Origin: Saccharibacillus alkalitolerans
GTDB lineage: Bacteria > Bacillota > Bacilli > Paenibacillales > Paenibacillaceae
NCBI RefSeq assembly: GCF_011090185.1
Contig: NZ_JAAFGS010000002.1
Span: 124,001 to 188,000, forward strand
Length of the DNA: 64,000 nt
Reading direction: 5' to 3'
Shown: one piece after another, positions 35,743-44,905 of the stretch
Numbering within the stretch: position 1 is the stretch's first letter
How the letters are laid out: the number at the start of each line of letters is the position of its first letter
Notes under the pieces: generated by a model
What the model was told of the DNA's origin: nothing
The model's input: only the letters and a program-made list of their open reading frames with translations
Databases searched by the model: none
Position numbers and translations under genes: made by a program

Positions 35743-37062
35743 ATGTCTCGTATTTTCCGATGTCCGCCGCAAAAAGAACCTTCCCTCTCCGCCCGGTCCG
35801 CATGCAGGCAGCATCAGCATTCCCGGCTTCCGCGGCTTCGTTCCCGCATGAAGCTTCCGCTGCTCGCTCTGCTTGTGCTCGTGCTAGCACTGTCCGGCTG
35901 CTCTTCGGGGGCCGGTTCGTCCGACGCCCAGGGCCGCACCGTCATTCGCTGGTGGGACACCATGACCAGCGAAGCCACCCAGGGAGCGCTGCGGCAGATC
36001 ATCGCCGATTACGAATCCGCCCATCCCGACGTCAAGATCGAGCGTACCTACGTCTCGTTCGCCGATATGAAGAACAAGCTGCTGCTCGGTTCCGCGGGCA
36101 GCACCATGCCGGACATCGTCTGGATGGACAGCCCGGACCACCAATCGTTCGCGGCCGCCGGCATCCTGGCCGATATCACGGACGAGGTCCAGGCCTGGGG
36201 CGAAGCGGACGAGTATTTCGAAGGGCCCTGGTCCTCCACCGTGTACGAAGGCCGCAATTACGGCGTGCCGATCGGCAGCAATAACCTGGCGCTCTATTAC
36301 AACAAGGACATGCTGAACGAAGCGGGCATCGAGCCGCCGAAGACGTGGGACGAGCTGTATGCCGCGGCGGAGAAGCTGAGCAAGCCCGGCGTATACGGAT
36401 TCGCCATGACCGCGGTCAAGACCGAGGAAGGCACGTTTCAATTCCTGCCGCTGCTGTATCAGTCCGGATCGGATCTGACGAACTTCGATAATCCGGACAC
36501 CGTACGCGCTCTGACCCTGATTGACGAACTTGTAGCAAACGGTTACATGTCCAAAGAAATCATGAACCAGAAGCAGTCCGACACCGTGATCCAGTTCTCG
36601 ACCGGCAAAGTCGCCATGATGATGAACGGCACGTGGCAGATTCCGCTGCTGCGCAAAGAAGCGAAGGTAAACTGGGACGTCGTTCAGCTTCCCGCGGACA
36701 AACAGAGCGCCACCGTGCTGGGCGGCGAGAACTGGGCGATCACGGACGCGTCGAAGCATAAAGACATCGCGTTCGACATCATCAAGTTCGCCAGCGAACC
36801 GGAACAATCCAAAAAGTTCCTGCAGGCCGCGGGCCGTCTGCCGAGCCGCGAAGATTATCTGCAGGACCCGTTCTGGCAGGACGATCCGCAGCTCAAGATT
36901 TTCGCGGACAATATGTCCGTCGCCCGTGCCCGCGCTTACGGACCGAATTATCCGAAGATGTCCGAAGCGATCCAGCTGATGACCCAGGAAGTCATCATCG
37001 ACATGAAGACGCCTGAAGAAGCCGTGAAGGACGCGGCCGCCAAGATCGAACAGGAGCTTTAA
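35743..37062 (+). CDS. Sugar ABC transporter substrate-binding lipoprotein
   Basis: The 439-residue protein starts at MSRIFRCPPQKEP because AAAGGAGG lies seven bases upstream. A basic N-terminal extension of about 36 residues precedes the signal peptide core (MKLPLLALLVLVLALSGC, lipobox LSGC). An internal ATG at the core lacks a ribosome site. The mature part is a cluster-B/MalE-type binding protein: VIRWWDTMTSEATQGALRQI, PDIVWMDSPDH, PKTWDELYAAAEKLS, GTWQIPLL, PDKQSATVLGGENWAI. It should capture an oligosaccharide for the two permeases downstream. The ATPase is not in this locus, so a shared MsmX-type ATPase is likely (inference). Confidence 0.92.
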   Translation: MSRIFRCPPQKEPSLSARSACRQHQHSRLPRLRSRMKLPLLALLVLVLALSGCSSGAGSSDAQGRTVIRWWDTMTSEATQGALRQIIADYESAHPDVKIERTYVSFADMKNKLLLGSAGSTMPDIVWMDSPDHQSFAAAGILADITDEVQAWGEADEYFEGPWSSTVYEGRNYGVPIGSNNLALYYNKDMLNEAGIEPPKTWDELYAAAEKLSKPGVYGFAMTAVKTEEGTFQFLPLLYQSGSDLTNFDNPDTVRALTLIDELVANGYMSKEIMNQKQSDTVIQFSTGKVAMMMNGTWQIPLLRKEAKVNWDVVQLPADKQSATVLGGENWAITDASKHKDIAFDIIKFASEPEQSKKFLQAAGRLPSREDYLQDPFWQDDPQLKIFADNMSVARARAYGPNYPKMSEAIQLMTQEVIIDMKTPEEAVKDAAAKIEQEL

Positions 37063-37091
37063 CATCCCCTACCCGGAAAGGAGATTCAATC

Positions 37092-38024
37092 ATGGCCAAG
37101 ACCGCTTCGATCGCCGAAGGCAAACGCAAAGCCGGACGGCGCTACAAAGGCTTCTCTTCCTGGAACAATTATTTGTTCCTGCTGCCGGCGCTGCTGTTCA
37201 TGGCGATCTTCATCGTTTATCCGATCGCCTACAACGTCGTGCTCAGTTTTCAAGACGTCGACATTTACAACTTCCGCCAGGAGCGCAATTTCGTCGGCCT
37301 CGACAATTACGTCCAGACGTTCCGCGATCCCGTGTTCGGCACATCGTTCGTCAATTCCGTCATCTTCACCGTGCTGAGCATCGTTTTCCAATTCACGATC
37401 GGCTTCGCGCTGGCGCTCTTCTTCAACATGAAGTTCCCCGGCCGCAATCTGTTCCGCTCGTTGACCCTGCTGTCCTGGATGCTGCCGGTCGTCATCACGG
37501 GCACCATCTTCCAATGGATGCTGTCGGGCGATTACGGCGTCGTCAACGCGCTGCTCCAGTCGGTCGGCATTCTGGACGCGCCTTACAACTGGCTCAGCGA
37601 GCCGAAGACCGCTCTGCTCGCCACCGTCGTCGCCAACATCTGGACCGGGATTCCGTTCAACATGATCATCCTGCTGTCCGGACTGCAGACGCTGCCTGAG
37701 CATCTGTACGAAGCGGCGAAGCTGGACGGCGCCAACAAATGGCTGCAGTTCCGCCATATCACGCTGCCGCTGCTGCGGCCGACGCTGCTCGTGCTGCTGA
37801 TGCTGGGCATTATCTACACGTTCAAAGTATTCGATCTCGTGTTCATCATGACGAACGGCGGGCCGGTCAACTCGTCCACGGTGCTGCCGATCTACGCGTA
37901 CCAGCTCTCCTTCTCCACCTTCGAATTCAGCCGGGGAGCGGCCGTGTCCATGATCATGTTCGCCATGCTGATCGTCATCGCGATCTTCTATCTGAGACTG
38001 ACAAGCAAAGAGGAGGCGAACTGA
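37092..38024 (+). CDS. Sugar ABC transporter permease (MalF-like)
   Basis: The 310-residue protein starts behind AAAGGAG. It has six membrane segments, beginning LFLLPALLFMAIFIVYPIAY. The EAA loop YEAAKLDGANKWLQFRHITLPLLRP contacts the ATPase. It is the first permease of a carbohydrate importer (CUT1 family). It overlaps the next permease by one base (TGATG). Confidence 0.93.
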   Translation: MAKTASIAEGKRKAGRRYKGFSSWNNYLFLLPALLFMAIFIVYPIAYNVVLSFQDVDIYNFRQERNFVGLDNYVQTFRDPVFGTSFVNSVIFTVLSIVFQFTIGFALALFFNMKFPGRNLFRSLTLLSWMLPVVITGTIFQWMLSGDYGVVNALLQSVGILDAPYNWLSEPKTALLATVVANIWTGIPFNMIILLSGLQTLPEHLYEAAKLDGANKWLQFRHITLPLLRPTLLVLLMLGIIYTFKVFDLVFIMTNGGPVNSSTVLPIYAYQLSFSTFEFSRGAAVSMIMFAMLIVIAIFYLRLTSKEEAN

Positions 38025-38902
38025 TGGCACAGATGCAGATTCCGAGCGCGGGACTTCGCGAAGAACCCCGCCGCAAAGTCCGCTGGCAGCCCTGGGCGAA
38101 GACCGCCCTGTCGCTGCTGATGCTGGCCGTGTTCCTGTTCCCCGTCTACTGGATGATCCGCACGTCCATGACTCCGGTCACGGCGCTGTACCAGAACCCG
38201 CCGCAGATCTTCCCGGCCAATCCGTCGATGGACGCGTATCTCGACAACTTCGTCCGCAACCGGGACATGCTGCGCTATATCGGCAACAGCTTCATTATCG
38301 CGACCGGCACCATGGTGCTGTCGCTTTTGATCGCCGTTCCGGCGGCATACGCCCTGGCGCGTCTTCCGCTCAAAGGCAAAGCGCTGATCATGATCCTGCT
38401 GCTGTCGATCCAGATGCTGCCGGGCATCATGATGGCCATGCCGCTGTTCATCATGTTCTCGCGCGTCGGCTTGATCGACAATTACGCCGGACTGATCTTC
38501 GCGGACCTGATTCATTCGCTGCCTTTTGCCGTCATTACGCTTAGACCGTTCTTTCTCGGACTGCCGTCCGGACTCGAAGAAGCGGCGAAGATCGACGGCT
38601 GCAACAAGTTCAGCGCGTTTGTCCGCATCATTCTGCCGCTCGTCAAGCCGGGGCTGATGACGGTCGCCGTATTCTGCTTCCTGTTCGGCTGGGGCGACTT
38701 CATCTTCGCGCTGACGCTGTCTTCGTCGGATACGGTCAAGCCGCTGACGCTCGGCCTGTACAGCTTTATCGGCCAGTACGGCACGGAATGGAACAATCTG
38801 ATGGCCGTCGCCACGATCGCGGCGCTGCCGATCATCGTTATTTTTATCACCATGCAGCGCTACGTGGTCGGCGGCGTCACGTCGGGCGCGATGAAAGATT
38901 GA
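38024..38902 (+). CDS. Sugar ABC transporter permease (MalG-like)
   Basis: The 292-residue protein starts MAQMQIPSAGLREEPRR at the ATG overlapping the previous stop. It has six membrane segments (ALSLLMLAVFLFPVYWMIR first) and the EAA motif LEEAAKIDGCNKFSAFVRIILPLVKP. It forms the translocation channel with the MalF-like partner. It is 83 bases upstream of the alpha-xylosidase. Confidence 0.93.
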   Translation: MAQMQIPSAGLREEPRRKVRWQPWAKTALSLLMLAVFLFPVYWMIRTSMTPVTALYQNPPQIFPANPSMDAYLDNFVRNRDMLRYIGNSFIIATGTMVLSLLIAVPAAYALARLPLKGKALIMILLLSIQMLPGIMMAMPLFIMFSRVGLIDNYAGLIFADLIHSLPFAVITLRPFFLGLPSGLEEAAKIDGCNKFSAFVRIILPLVKPGLMTVAVFCFLFGWGDFIFALTLSSSDTVKPLTLGLYSFIGQYGTEWNNLMAVATIAALPIIVIFITMQRYVVGGVTSGAMKD

Positions 38903-38985
38903 ATTTTTCCTACTATATATAGAGCGATTCGAATCCGAATCAGACCCGCATCCGTACCTATACCAAAGACCTGGAGGGCATGTCC

Positions 38986-41517
38986 ATGAAATTTACCGAC
39001 GGCTACTGGCATATCAGACCCGGAGTCACGCTCAACTATCCCGTGGAAGTGCGGGACGTCTACGCCGAATCCGATCATATTCAAGTGTTCGGCGCCTGCA
39101 AAAAGATCGTCACCCGCGGCGACACGCTCAACACGGCCATTCTCACGTTCCGCTACTCTTCCCCCATGCCGGACGTGATCTGCGTCGAATCGGTGCATCA
39201 CGAAGGCAAGCGGGTGCTCGGGCCTCGTTTCGAGAAAAACGAACATCCGGACGCGCCCGTCACCGTTACCGAAAACGAGCAATCAGCGGTGCTGACCAGC
39301 GGAAATTTGAGCGTGCGCATCGACAAAAACAACGGCTGGAGCACCCATTTTCATTACGGGGAACGGCGGCTGACCGGCAGCGGCTACAAAAGCCCGGGAC
39401 ATCTCAAAACGGCGGACGGCACGTACATGCGCGAACAGCTCGACCTGGGCGTCGGCGAACGCATTTACGGGCTCGGCGAACGCTTCACTCCTTTCGTCAA
39501 AAACGGCCAGGTCGTCGATCTGTGGAACGAAGACGGCGGGACGTGCAGCGAGCAGGCGTACAAAAACGTACCGTTTTACCTGTCCAGCTTCGGCTACGGG
39601 GTGTTCGTGGATCATCCGGAAAAAGTATCGTACGAGGTCGGTTCGGAACAGGTGGAAAAGGTGCAGTTCAGCGTGCCGGGCGAGCGGCTGCGCTACTATA
39701 TCGTCGGCGGCGATACGCTCAAAGACGTGCTGGCCAACTATACCGCGCTCACCGGACGTCCCGCCCTGCCTCCGGCCTGGTCGTACGGACTGTGGCTGAG
39801 CACGTCGTTCACGACTCCGTACGACGAAGACACGGTGAACCATTTCGTGGACGGCATGTTCGAGCGGAACATTCCGGTGCACGTGTTCCATTTCGACTGC
39901 TTCTGGATGAAAGAATTCCAATGGTGCGATTTCCGCTGGGACACCGATCAGTTCCCCGACCCGCAGGGCATGCTGAACCGGCTCAAAGCCAAAGGCCTGA
40001 ATATCTGCGTCTGGATCAACTCGTATATCGGGCAAAAGTCGTATCTGTTCCGGGAAGGCATGGAGCGCGGTTACTTGGTCAAAACGACCGAAGGCGACGT
40101 CTGGCAGTGGGACCGCTGGCAGGGCGGCATGGGGCTGGTGGACTTCACGAATCCGGACGCGGCCGAATGGTTCAAGTCCAAGCTGCGCCCGCTGATTCAG
40201 ATGGGCGTCGACAGCTTCAAAACGGATTTCGGCGAACGGATTCCGTCGGAAGGCGTCGTGTACCACGACGGCTCCGATCCGGTCAAAATGCACAATTACT
40301 ATACGTTCCTGTATAACAAAGCGGTGTTCGAGGTGCTGGAGGAAGTCAAAGGACGGGATCAAGCGCTCGTGTTCGCCCGCTCGGCAACGGCCGGCGGCCA
40401 GCAGTTCCCCGTGCACTGGGGCGGCGACTGCACCGCTTCCTACGTCTCGATGGCCGAAACGCTGCGCGGCGGGCTGTCGCTCGGACTGTGCGGTTTTGGG
40501 TTCTGGAGCCACGATATCAGCGGTTTCGAAAATACGGCTTCGCCCGACGTGTACAAACGCTGGAGCGCGTTCGGCCTGCTGTCGTCGCACAGCCGGCTGC
40601 ACGGCAGCCAGTCGTACCGGGTGCCGTGGCTGTTCGACGACGAAGCGAGCGAAGTGCTCCGGCATTTCACCGCGCTCAAGATGCGGCTGATGCCTTATCT
40701 GTTCGCTTCTTCGCTGGAAGCGGTCTCCGGCGGCCTGCCGATGATGCGCGCCATGCTGTTGGAATTCGGCGAAGATCCGGCCTGCGAAGAGCTGGATCGC
40801 CAGTACATGCTGGGCGGCTCGCTGCTCGTCGCGCCGATCTTCAACGAGCGCGGCGAAGCGCTCTATTACCTGCCGGAAGGCCGCTGGACCCACCTGCTCA
40901 GCGGCGAAGAAGTCCAAGGCGGCCGCTGGCGCCGCGAGAATTACGATTACTTCGGCCTGCCGTTATTCGTGCGGCCGAATACGCTGCTGGCTCTCGGCGC
41001 GAACGAGTCGCGCCCGGATTACGATTACGCCGACGGCGCGCAGCTGCATCTGTTCGCGCTGGAGGACGGCCGCGAGGCACGCGCGGCGATTTATGCGGCG
41101 GCCGGAGCGGGCGAAGCGGGCGCGGGGCGCGGGGCAAGCGCGGAGCGAGGCAGCAGCGAAGCGGCCAGCGGCGAAGCAGGCGCGATGTGGAGCGCAAGCG
41201 GCGAAGCGGGCGCGGGGCGCGGGGCAAGCGCGGAGCGAGGCGGCAGCGAAGCAGCCAGCGGCGAAGCGGAGCGCCGGCCGGAGCTGTCCGTCGCCGTGCG
41301 GCGCGACGGACGGGTGTTGACCGTCACGGCCGAAGAGCCGGGACGCGGCGGCGAAGCCGCAGGCACCGCCCAGCGCCGGCCGTGGACGCTGGTGCTGCGC
41401 GGCATCGGCGGCATCGAGTCCGCCGACGGCGCCGATGCCGCGGCCGGCGAGCAGGGCGTCGTGCTGACGCCCGCGGCGCGCGGCGGTTCGTTCACGGTCA
41501 CGCTGAGCGAAGGCTGA
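38986..41517 (+). CDS. yicI: Alpha-xylosidase, glycoside hydrolase family 31 (YicI-like)
   Basis: The 843-residue protein follows E. coli YicI from its first residues (MKFTDGYWHIRPG). An ATG six bases upstream is too close to GGAGGG. The nucleophile Asp is in FKTDFGERIP and the acid/base Asp in HWGGDC; HVFHFDCFWMKEFQWCDF is the YicI substrate signature. It has no signal peptide, so it is cytoplasmic and should remove alpha-xylose from imported xyloside oligosaccharides such as isoprimeverose. It is the last gene of the importer operon. Near residue 705-765 an Ala/Gly/Glu/Ser-rich insertion encoded by a 90-bp repeat interrupts the C-terminal beta domain. Confidence 0.93.
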   Translation: MKFTDGYWHIRPGVTLNYPVEVRDVYAESDHIQVFGACKKIVTRGDTLNTAILTFRYSSPMPDVICVESVHHEGKRVLGPRFEKNEHPDAPVTVTENEQSAVLTSGNLSVRIDKNNGWSTHFHYGERRLTGSGYKSPGHLKTADGTYMREQLDLGVGERIYGLGERFTPFVKNGQVVDLWNEDGGTCSEQAYKNVPFYLSSFGYGVFVDHPEKVSYEVGSEQVEKVQFSVPGERLRYYIVGGDTLKDVLANYTALTGRPALPPAWSYGLWLSTSFTTPYDEDTVNHFVDGMFERNIPVHVFHFDCFWMKEFQWCDFRWDTDQFPDPQGMLNRLKAKGLNICVWINSYIGQKSYLFREGMERGYLVKTTEGDVWQWDRWQGGMGLVDFTNPDAAEWFKSKLRPLIQMGVDSFKTDFGERIPSEGVVYHDGSDPVKMHNYYTFLYNKAVFEVLEEVKGRDQALVFARSATAGGQQFPVHWGGDCTASYVSMAETLRGGLSLGLCGFGFWSHDISGFENTASPDVYKRWSAFGLLSSHSRLHGSQSYRVPWLFDDEASEVLRHFTALKMRLMPYLFASSLEAVSGGLPMMRAMLLEFGEDPACEELDRQYMLGGSLLVAPIFNERGEALYYLPEGRWTHLLSGEEVQGGRWRRENYDYFGLPLFVRPNTLLALGANESRPDYDYADGAQLHLFALEDGREARAAIYAAAGAGEAGAGRGASAERGSSEAASGEAGAMWSASGEAGAGRGASAERGGSEAASGEAERRPELSVAVRRDGRVLTVTAEEPGRGGEAAGTAQRRPWTLVLRGIGGIESADGADAAAGEQGVVLTPAARGGSFTVTLSEG
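41111..41271 (+). repeat. 90-bp in-frame tandem repeat inside the GH31 gene
   Basis: The sequence starting GCGAAGCGGGCGCGGGGCGC at 41111 recurs at 41201, with about 1.8 copies. It encodes 30-residue units beginning GEAGAGRGASAERG. It is absent from E. coli YicI as I recall it. Confidence 0.85.
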
Positions 41518-41540
41518 CGCAGAAGGAAAACAAATACGCG

Positions 41541-41580
41541 AACAAAACGGTCTGCCTCGTCTGGCGGGCCGTTTTGTTTT
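41541..41580 (+). terminator. Terminator of the alpha-xyloside operon
   Basis: ACAAAACGG pairs with CCGTTTTGT, with inner TCTGCC/GGCGGG, followed by TTTT. Confidence 0.82.
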
Positions 41581-41632
41581 GCTCTCCGCATGCTGAGCCT
41601 GCCAGTCCCCCCACACACCGCACGCCTCCCTT

Positions 41633-41827
41633 CTAACGGAAATGAGCGACACTTAGAGCCGTATTTCTGCCGTTCGAAATTTTTAACGGAACGAGAGAAC
41701 CCTTAGACGCATAAAAGACTCGACCAGCGGCGGTTTGAACGGCTTTTCGGCGGCTAAGCGCTTCTGCGTTCCGTTAAAAATCGGAAAGCTCGCAAAATGC
41801 CCCGCTAAGGGACATACGATCCGTTAG
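41633..41827. repeat. Fold-back intergenic element with nested inverted repeats
   Basis: CTAACGGA (41633) and TCCGTTAG (41820) flank a perfect 15-bp inverted pair, ATTTTTAACGGAACG (41679-41693) and CGTTCCGTTAAAAAT (41767-41781). There are four TAACGGA copies in all, two per orientation. It resembles short dispersed intergenic repeats of Paenibacillaceae (memory, unchecked). No gene is seen in it. Confidence 0.7.
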
Positions 41828-42401
41828 CCGCTTAGGCAGTCCCCCCAGCTTCAGCCTCCGTCTCCGCCTCCGTCTTCACGCCTCGGACACTCCCTTGAGC
41901 AGCAATACGGACAGCGTTCCGTATCGGCAAGGACGGTCAGCTCTTCGGCCGGCAGCCCGACCGAATGCCGTTCTTCATTGCCGCACCGCTCTCGTTTCCC
42001 GCACCGACGCTTCTGTCCTGCACCCGCTCTCGTTTCCCTCACCGCACTCGTGCCCTGCACCCGCTCTCATCCCCGTGCCAGCGCTTTTGCTCCGCCCCCT
42101 CTCGTTTCCGCGCCAGCACCCCCTTTCTGCATTCGCTTTTGTTTCCGCATCAGCGCTCGCTCCCTGTCCCCACTCCACTATCCTCCCCGTACCGGCGTTC
42201 CCTTCCCGCACCTTGCGGCAGTTACACGAAAAGTTTGTTCGACGGAATCGATTCGCCTGTTTGCTTGTCGGTTCAAACGTTTAATTTTAAGATGTTAAAA
42301 TTTTTACGCGTTGTTCGCGCCGCCATCCCGTTTCGGTCGCATGGCCCGTGCTCGTCTTAATCGCAAATCCACCCTCAATCTATCCGAAAGAAGGCGAGAT
42401 T
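41828..42401. other. Noncoding region before the prenyltransferase, with a minisatellite
   Basis: From 41989 to about 42180 five degenerate units of 35-38 bp, each beginning CTCTCGTTT or a variant (41989, 42027, 42064, 42099, 42136), make a pyrimidine-rich tandem repeat. Overlapping open frames here have low-complexity products and no ribosome sites. No terminator or convincing promoter is seen before the TTG start at 42402. Confidence 0.65.
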
Positions 42402-43340
42402 TTGTCCAACGTCATTTTGCGGCTGCGGCAGTTCGTTCAAGCTTCCCGCATGCTGTTTCTGCCGATCATGCTGATCTGCATCGCTCTGGGCACGCTGGCG
42501 GCTTACGTCTGGAACGGCGTTTTTCATCCGGTCGCATTCGTGCTCGCGCTGGTCGGCTCCTGCGCCGCCCATCTCTTTTCGACCATGTTCAACGACTTCT
42601 GGGACTACCTCAGCGGCGCGGACAAAGCGGCTTACGAACGGGAAGATACGGCTTCGACGGATTCCGGGTTCCTGACGCAAAAAATTTGGAGTCTGCCCGC
42701 TTTCCTGATCGTCACGCTGCTGATGGGCGGCATCGCCTGCCTGTGCGGCCTGATCTTGTTCCTGAGCAGCGGCTGGGGCGTCGTTCCGCTGTGTCTGGTC
42801 GGCGGATTTCTCGCCTTTTTCTATGTCGCCCCTCCGGTCCGCTTCGGCTACTGGGGACAGGGAACCAGCGAGCTCGCGCACGTGATCTGCTTCGGCCTGC
42901 TGCCGGTGATGGGCGCTTATTACGTGCAGGTCTCGCATTTCGACTGGCGGCTGCTGCCCCTGTCGCTGCCGATCGGATTGCTGACGACGCTGGTCTTTTT
43001 CAACCATCATTTTCTGCACTGGCAGACGGACCGTCTGGCCGGCAAGCGCACGCTCGTCGTTTCGCTCGGCGAACGCAAATCGTTCCGCCTCTCCCCTATT
43101 CTGCTGCTGCTCGTCTGCCTGAGCGTAGTCGCCTGCGTGCTGACGGGAGCGCTGCCGGCCTATGCGCTGATCGCGCTGCTGACCGCCTGGCCGCTTGTGC
43201 GCATGTACCGCAAAATGCGAACCGAGCGAACGCTTCAGTCGCACAGGTCGCTGATGGCGATGTCCATGACCATGACCATCCGCTGCGGGGCGATTCTGAT
43301 CGCGGCGATGGCCGTGCAGGGGCTGGCGGGAGGCTTTTGA
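42402..43340 (+). CDS. UbiA-family prenyltransferase (MenA-like)
   Basis: The 312-residue protein has a TTG start behind GAAAGAAGG; an upstream GTG start in frame lacks a ribosome site. It has eight or nine membrane segments. The first prenyl-diphosphate motif is FSTMFNDFWDYLSGADKAAY (NDxxDxxxxAD). The second acidic region is FLHWQTDRLAGKRTLVV. This matches UbiA enzymes of the MenA type, which attach a polyprenyl chain to 1,4-dihydroxy-2-naphthoate in menaquinone synthesis. Another aromatic acceptor cannot be excluded, since no men genes are adjacent. Confidence 0.85.
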   Translation: MSNVILRLRQFVQASRMLFLPIMLICIALGTLAAYVWNGVFHPVAFVLALVGSCAAHLFSTMFNDFWDYLSGADKAAYEREDTASTDSGFLTQKIWSLPAFLIVTLLMGGIACLCGLILFLSSGWGVVPLCLVGGFLAFFYVAPPVRFGYWGQGTSELAHVICFGLLPVMGAYYVQVSHFDWRLLPLSLPIGLLTTLVFFNHHFLHWQTDRLAGKRTLVVSLGERKSFRLSPILLLLVCLSVVACVLTGALPAYALIALLTAWPLVRMYRKMRTERTLQSHRSLMAMSMTMTIRCGAILIAAMAVQGLAGGF

Positions 43341-43373
43341 CCGGGTCGCTTGCCGATCTTCTTTTTCAAAAGC

Positions 43374-43402
43374 AAAAGAGCCGCCTCAAAGCGGCTTTTT
43401 TT
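43374..43402 (+). terminator. Rho-independent terminator
   Basis: AGCCGC and GCGGCT around CTCAAA, followed by T7. Confidence 0.85.
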
Positions 43403-43487
43403 GCGTCCTTTTACACTGGCGCCCGGCGGGTTCCGAAACCATTTTCGCTTCTTGCGTCCATTCCGCTTTAACGGCTGCTTTTTCTTC

Positions 43488-43493
43488 TATAAT
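43488..43493 (+). promoter_or_regulatory. -10 element (TATAAT) for the exported protein gene
   Basis: A perfect TATAAT lies 48 bases before the start codon. The -35 is poor. Confidence 0.45.
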
Positions 43494-43540
43494 GGAGTTG
43501 TCGGCTCAGGCCGGCAAATTCCATTCAGGAGGCTTACACG

Positions 43541-44875
43541 ATGTCCGTCAGTATGCGTCAACGTTTTTCACGCAAGACCGCGGGGTCGGCCGCGCGCGCG
43601 TCCGCCTGCTCGCTGCTGCTGTTCTCCCTGCTCGGCCAAGCGCCCCTTTCCGCCCAGTCGCCGGCCGATGCGGAATCCTCCGCTTCCGCCGCAGCCCAAC
43701 CGTCCCGAGCGCCGGTCGAAAATCTCGGGCGGCCTTTTGCCGAAGCGGGAGCCTATGCGCAGAACATATGGGACATGCAGCTTTGGAACGGCAAAATTTA
43801 TATCGGGCAGGGCAACAGCAGCAATTACGGCAGTTCGCCGAATGCGGGGCCGGTCCCCGTACGGGCTTACGATCCCGCATCCGGCCGCTTCGTGTCGGAT
43901 CAAATCTCGAAGGCGGACGGCAGTCTGACGGATCGGATTCCCGAAGAGCAGATCGACGTCTTCAAGACCTTAAACGGCCGACTCTACATTCCGGGCCATG
44001 ATACGACGGTCGTCGGCTCCAAAACAAGCAGCTTCTACGTTCTCGGCGACAAAGGACCGTGGACCCAAACGACTTCCGTCCCGAATGCCGTGCACGTATA
44101 CGATATGGCCGCTTATCACGGTTATTTGTTTGCCGCCACAGGCAGCAACGGCTCTTCCCCACCGCAGATTCTGATGTCGGCCGACCGGGGGAAATCCTGG
44201 GCTCCGCAGGGCGTTCCTTCCTACTGGGGAGCGGCCCGCAACTTCACGCTGTTTCCTTTGAACGGCAAGCTTTACGCGCTCAGCCAGCTGCTTGCGCAGC
44301 CTGACGGCGGAATCGCGAAAGGGTACGGCGTGCTGGAAATTCGCGAAGACGCCTCGACCCCGAACGGCATCGCCGCATCGCGTTCGGACGTCGCCGCTTC
44401 CGCGCTGTTCCCCGGAATCGACCCGCCGGCCGGCTCCGTCTCTCCGACGCTGATCCGCATGGCTCGTCCGACGCCCGCAGGCAGCCGGCTGATCTACATC
44501 GGCGCCGAGACGCATAACGACCATCAATGGCTGCCGAAAGGATTGTTCGTCGCTTCCTCGATCAAGCAGGCCGCGCCGATCGGCCTGCCGGGCGGAGCTT
44601 CGGCGATGGACATTCTCGTCCGCGGCGACAAAGCCTATGTGCTCGCGTATACGCAAACCGGAAACACCTACACCAATCTCGTATTCGAAGCGGATGTCTC
44701 TTCCGTCGCCGACGCCGACGCCTGGAAAGAAGTCGTTCGTTTCCGGCAGAATACGTTCGCCCGCTCGTTCGAACTGCAGGACGGGGACTTCTACTTCGGC
44801 CTCGGCACCCATGACGAGAAAACGCCGACCGCGACAACCGGCAGCATCCTGAGAATCCGGGACGTCGTGAAATAA
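43541..44875 (+). CDS. Exported protein of unknown function, probable beta-propeller
   Basis: The 444-residue protein starts behind CAGGAGG. The signal peptide is SACSLLLFSLLGQAPLSAQS. Regularly spaced strand segments such as IWDMQLWNGKIYIGQGN, VFKTLNGRLYIPGHD, VYDMAAYHGYLFAATGSN, FTLFPLNGKLYALSQ and ILVRGDKAYVLAYTQ repeat every 50-60 residues, as in beta-propellers (Kelch/YVTN or sialidase-like). No catalytic motif is recognised. It should be secreted. It has its own promoter and converges on the RpiR-type regulator gene. Confidence 0.72.
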   Translation: MSVSMRQRFSRKTAGSAARASACSLLLFSLLGQAPLSAQSPADAESSASAAAQPSRAPVENLGRPFAEAGAYAQNIWDMQLWNGKIYIGQGNSSNYGSSPNAGPVPVRAYDPASGRFVSDQISKADGSLTDRIPEEQIDVFKTLNGRLYIPGHDTTVVGSKTSSFYVLGDKGPWTQTTSVPNAVHVYDMAAYHGYLFAATGSNGSSPPQILMSADRGKSWAPQGVPSYWGAARNFTLFPLNGKLYALSQLLAQPDGGIAKGYGVLEIREDASTPNGIAASRSDVAASALFPGIDPPAGSVSPTLIRMARPTPAGSRLIYIGAETHNDHQWLPKGLFVASSIKQAAPIGLPGGASAMDILVRGDKAYVLAYTQTGNTYTNLVFEADVSSVADADAWKEVVRFRQNTFARSFELQDGDFYFGLGTHDEKTPTATTGSILRIRDVVK

Positions 44876-44881
44876 AGACGC

Positions 44882-44905
44882 AAAAAAAGCCGGCTCCGCC
44901 GGCTT
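44882..44905 (-). terminator. Terminator of the RpiR/HyuA operon
   Basis: AAGCCGGC-TCC-GCCGGCTT with the A7 on the + strand. The stem overlaps the stop codon of the regulator gene. Confidence 0.82.

Noticed and set aside
41989-42180. CRISPR array
   Set aside because: The 35-38 bp units are contiguous and degenerate, with no constant repeat/unique spacer alternation and no cas genes nearby.
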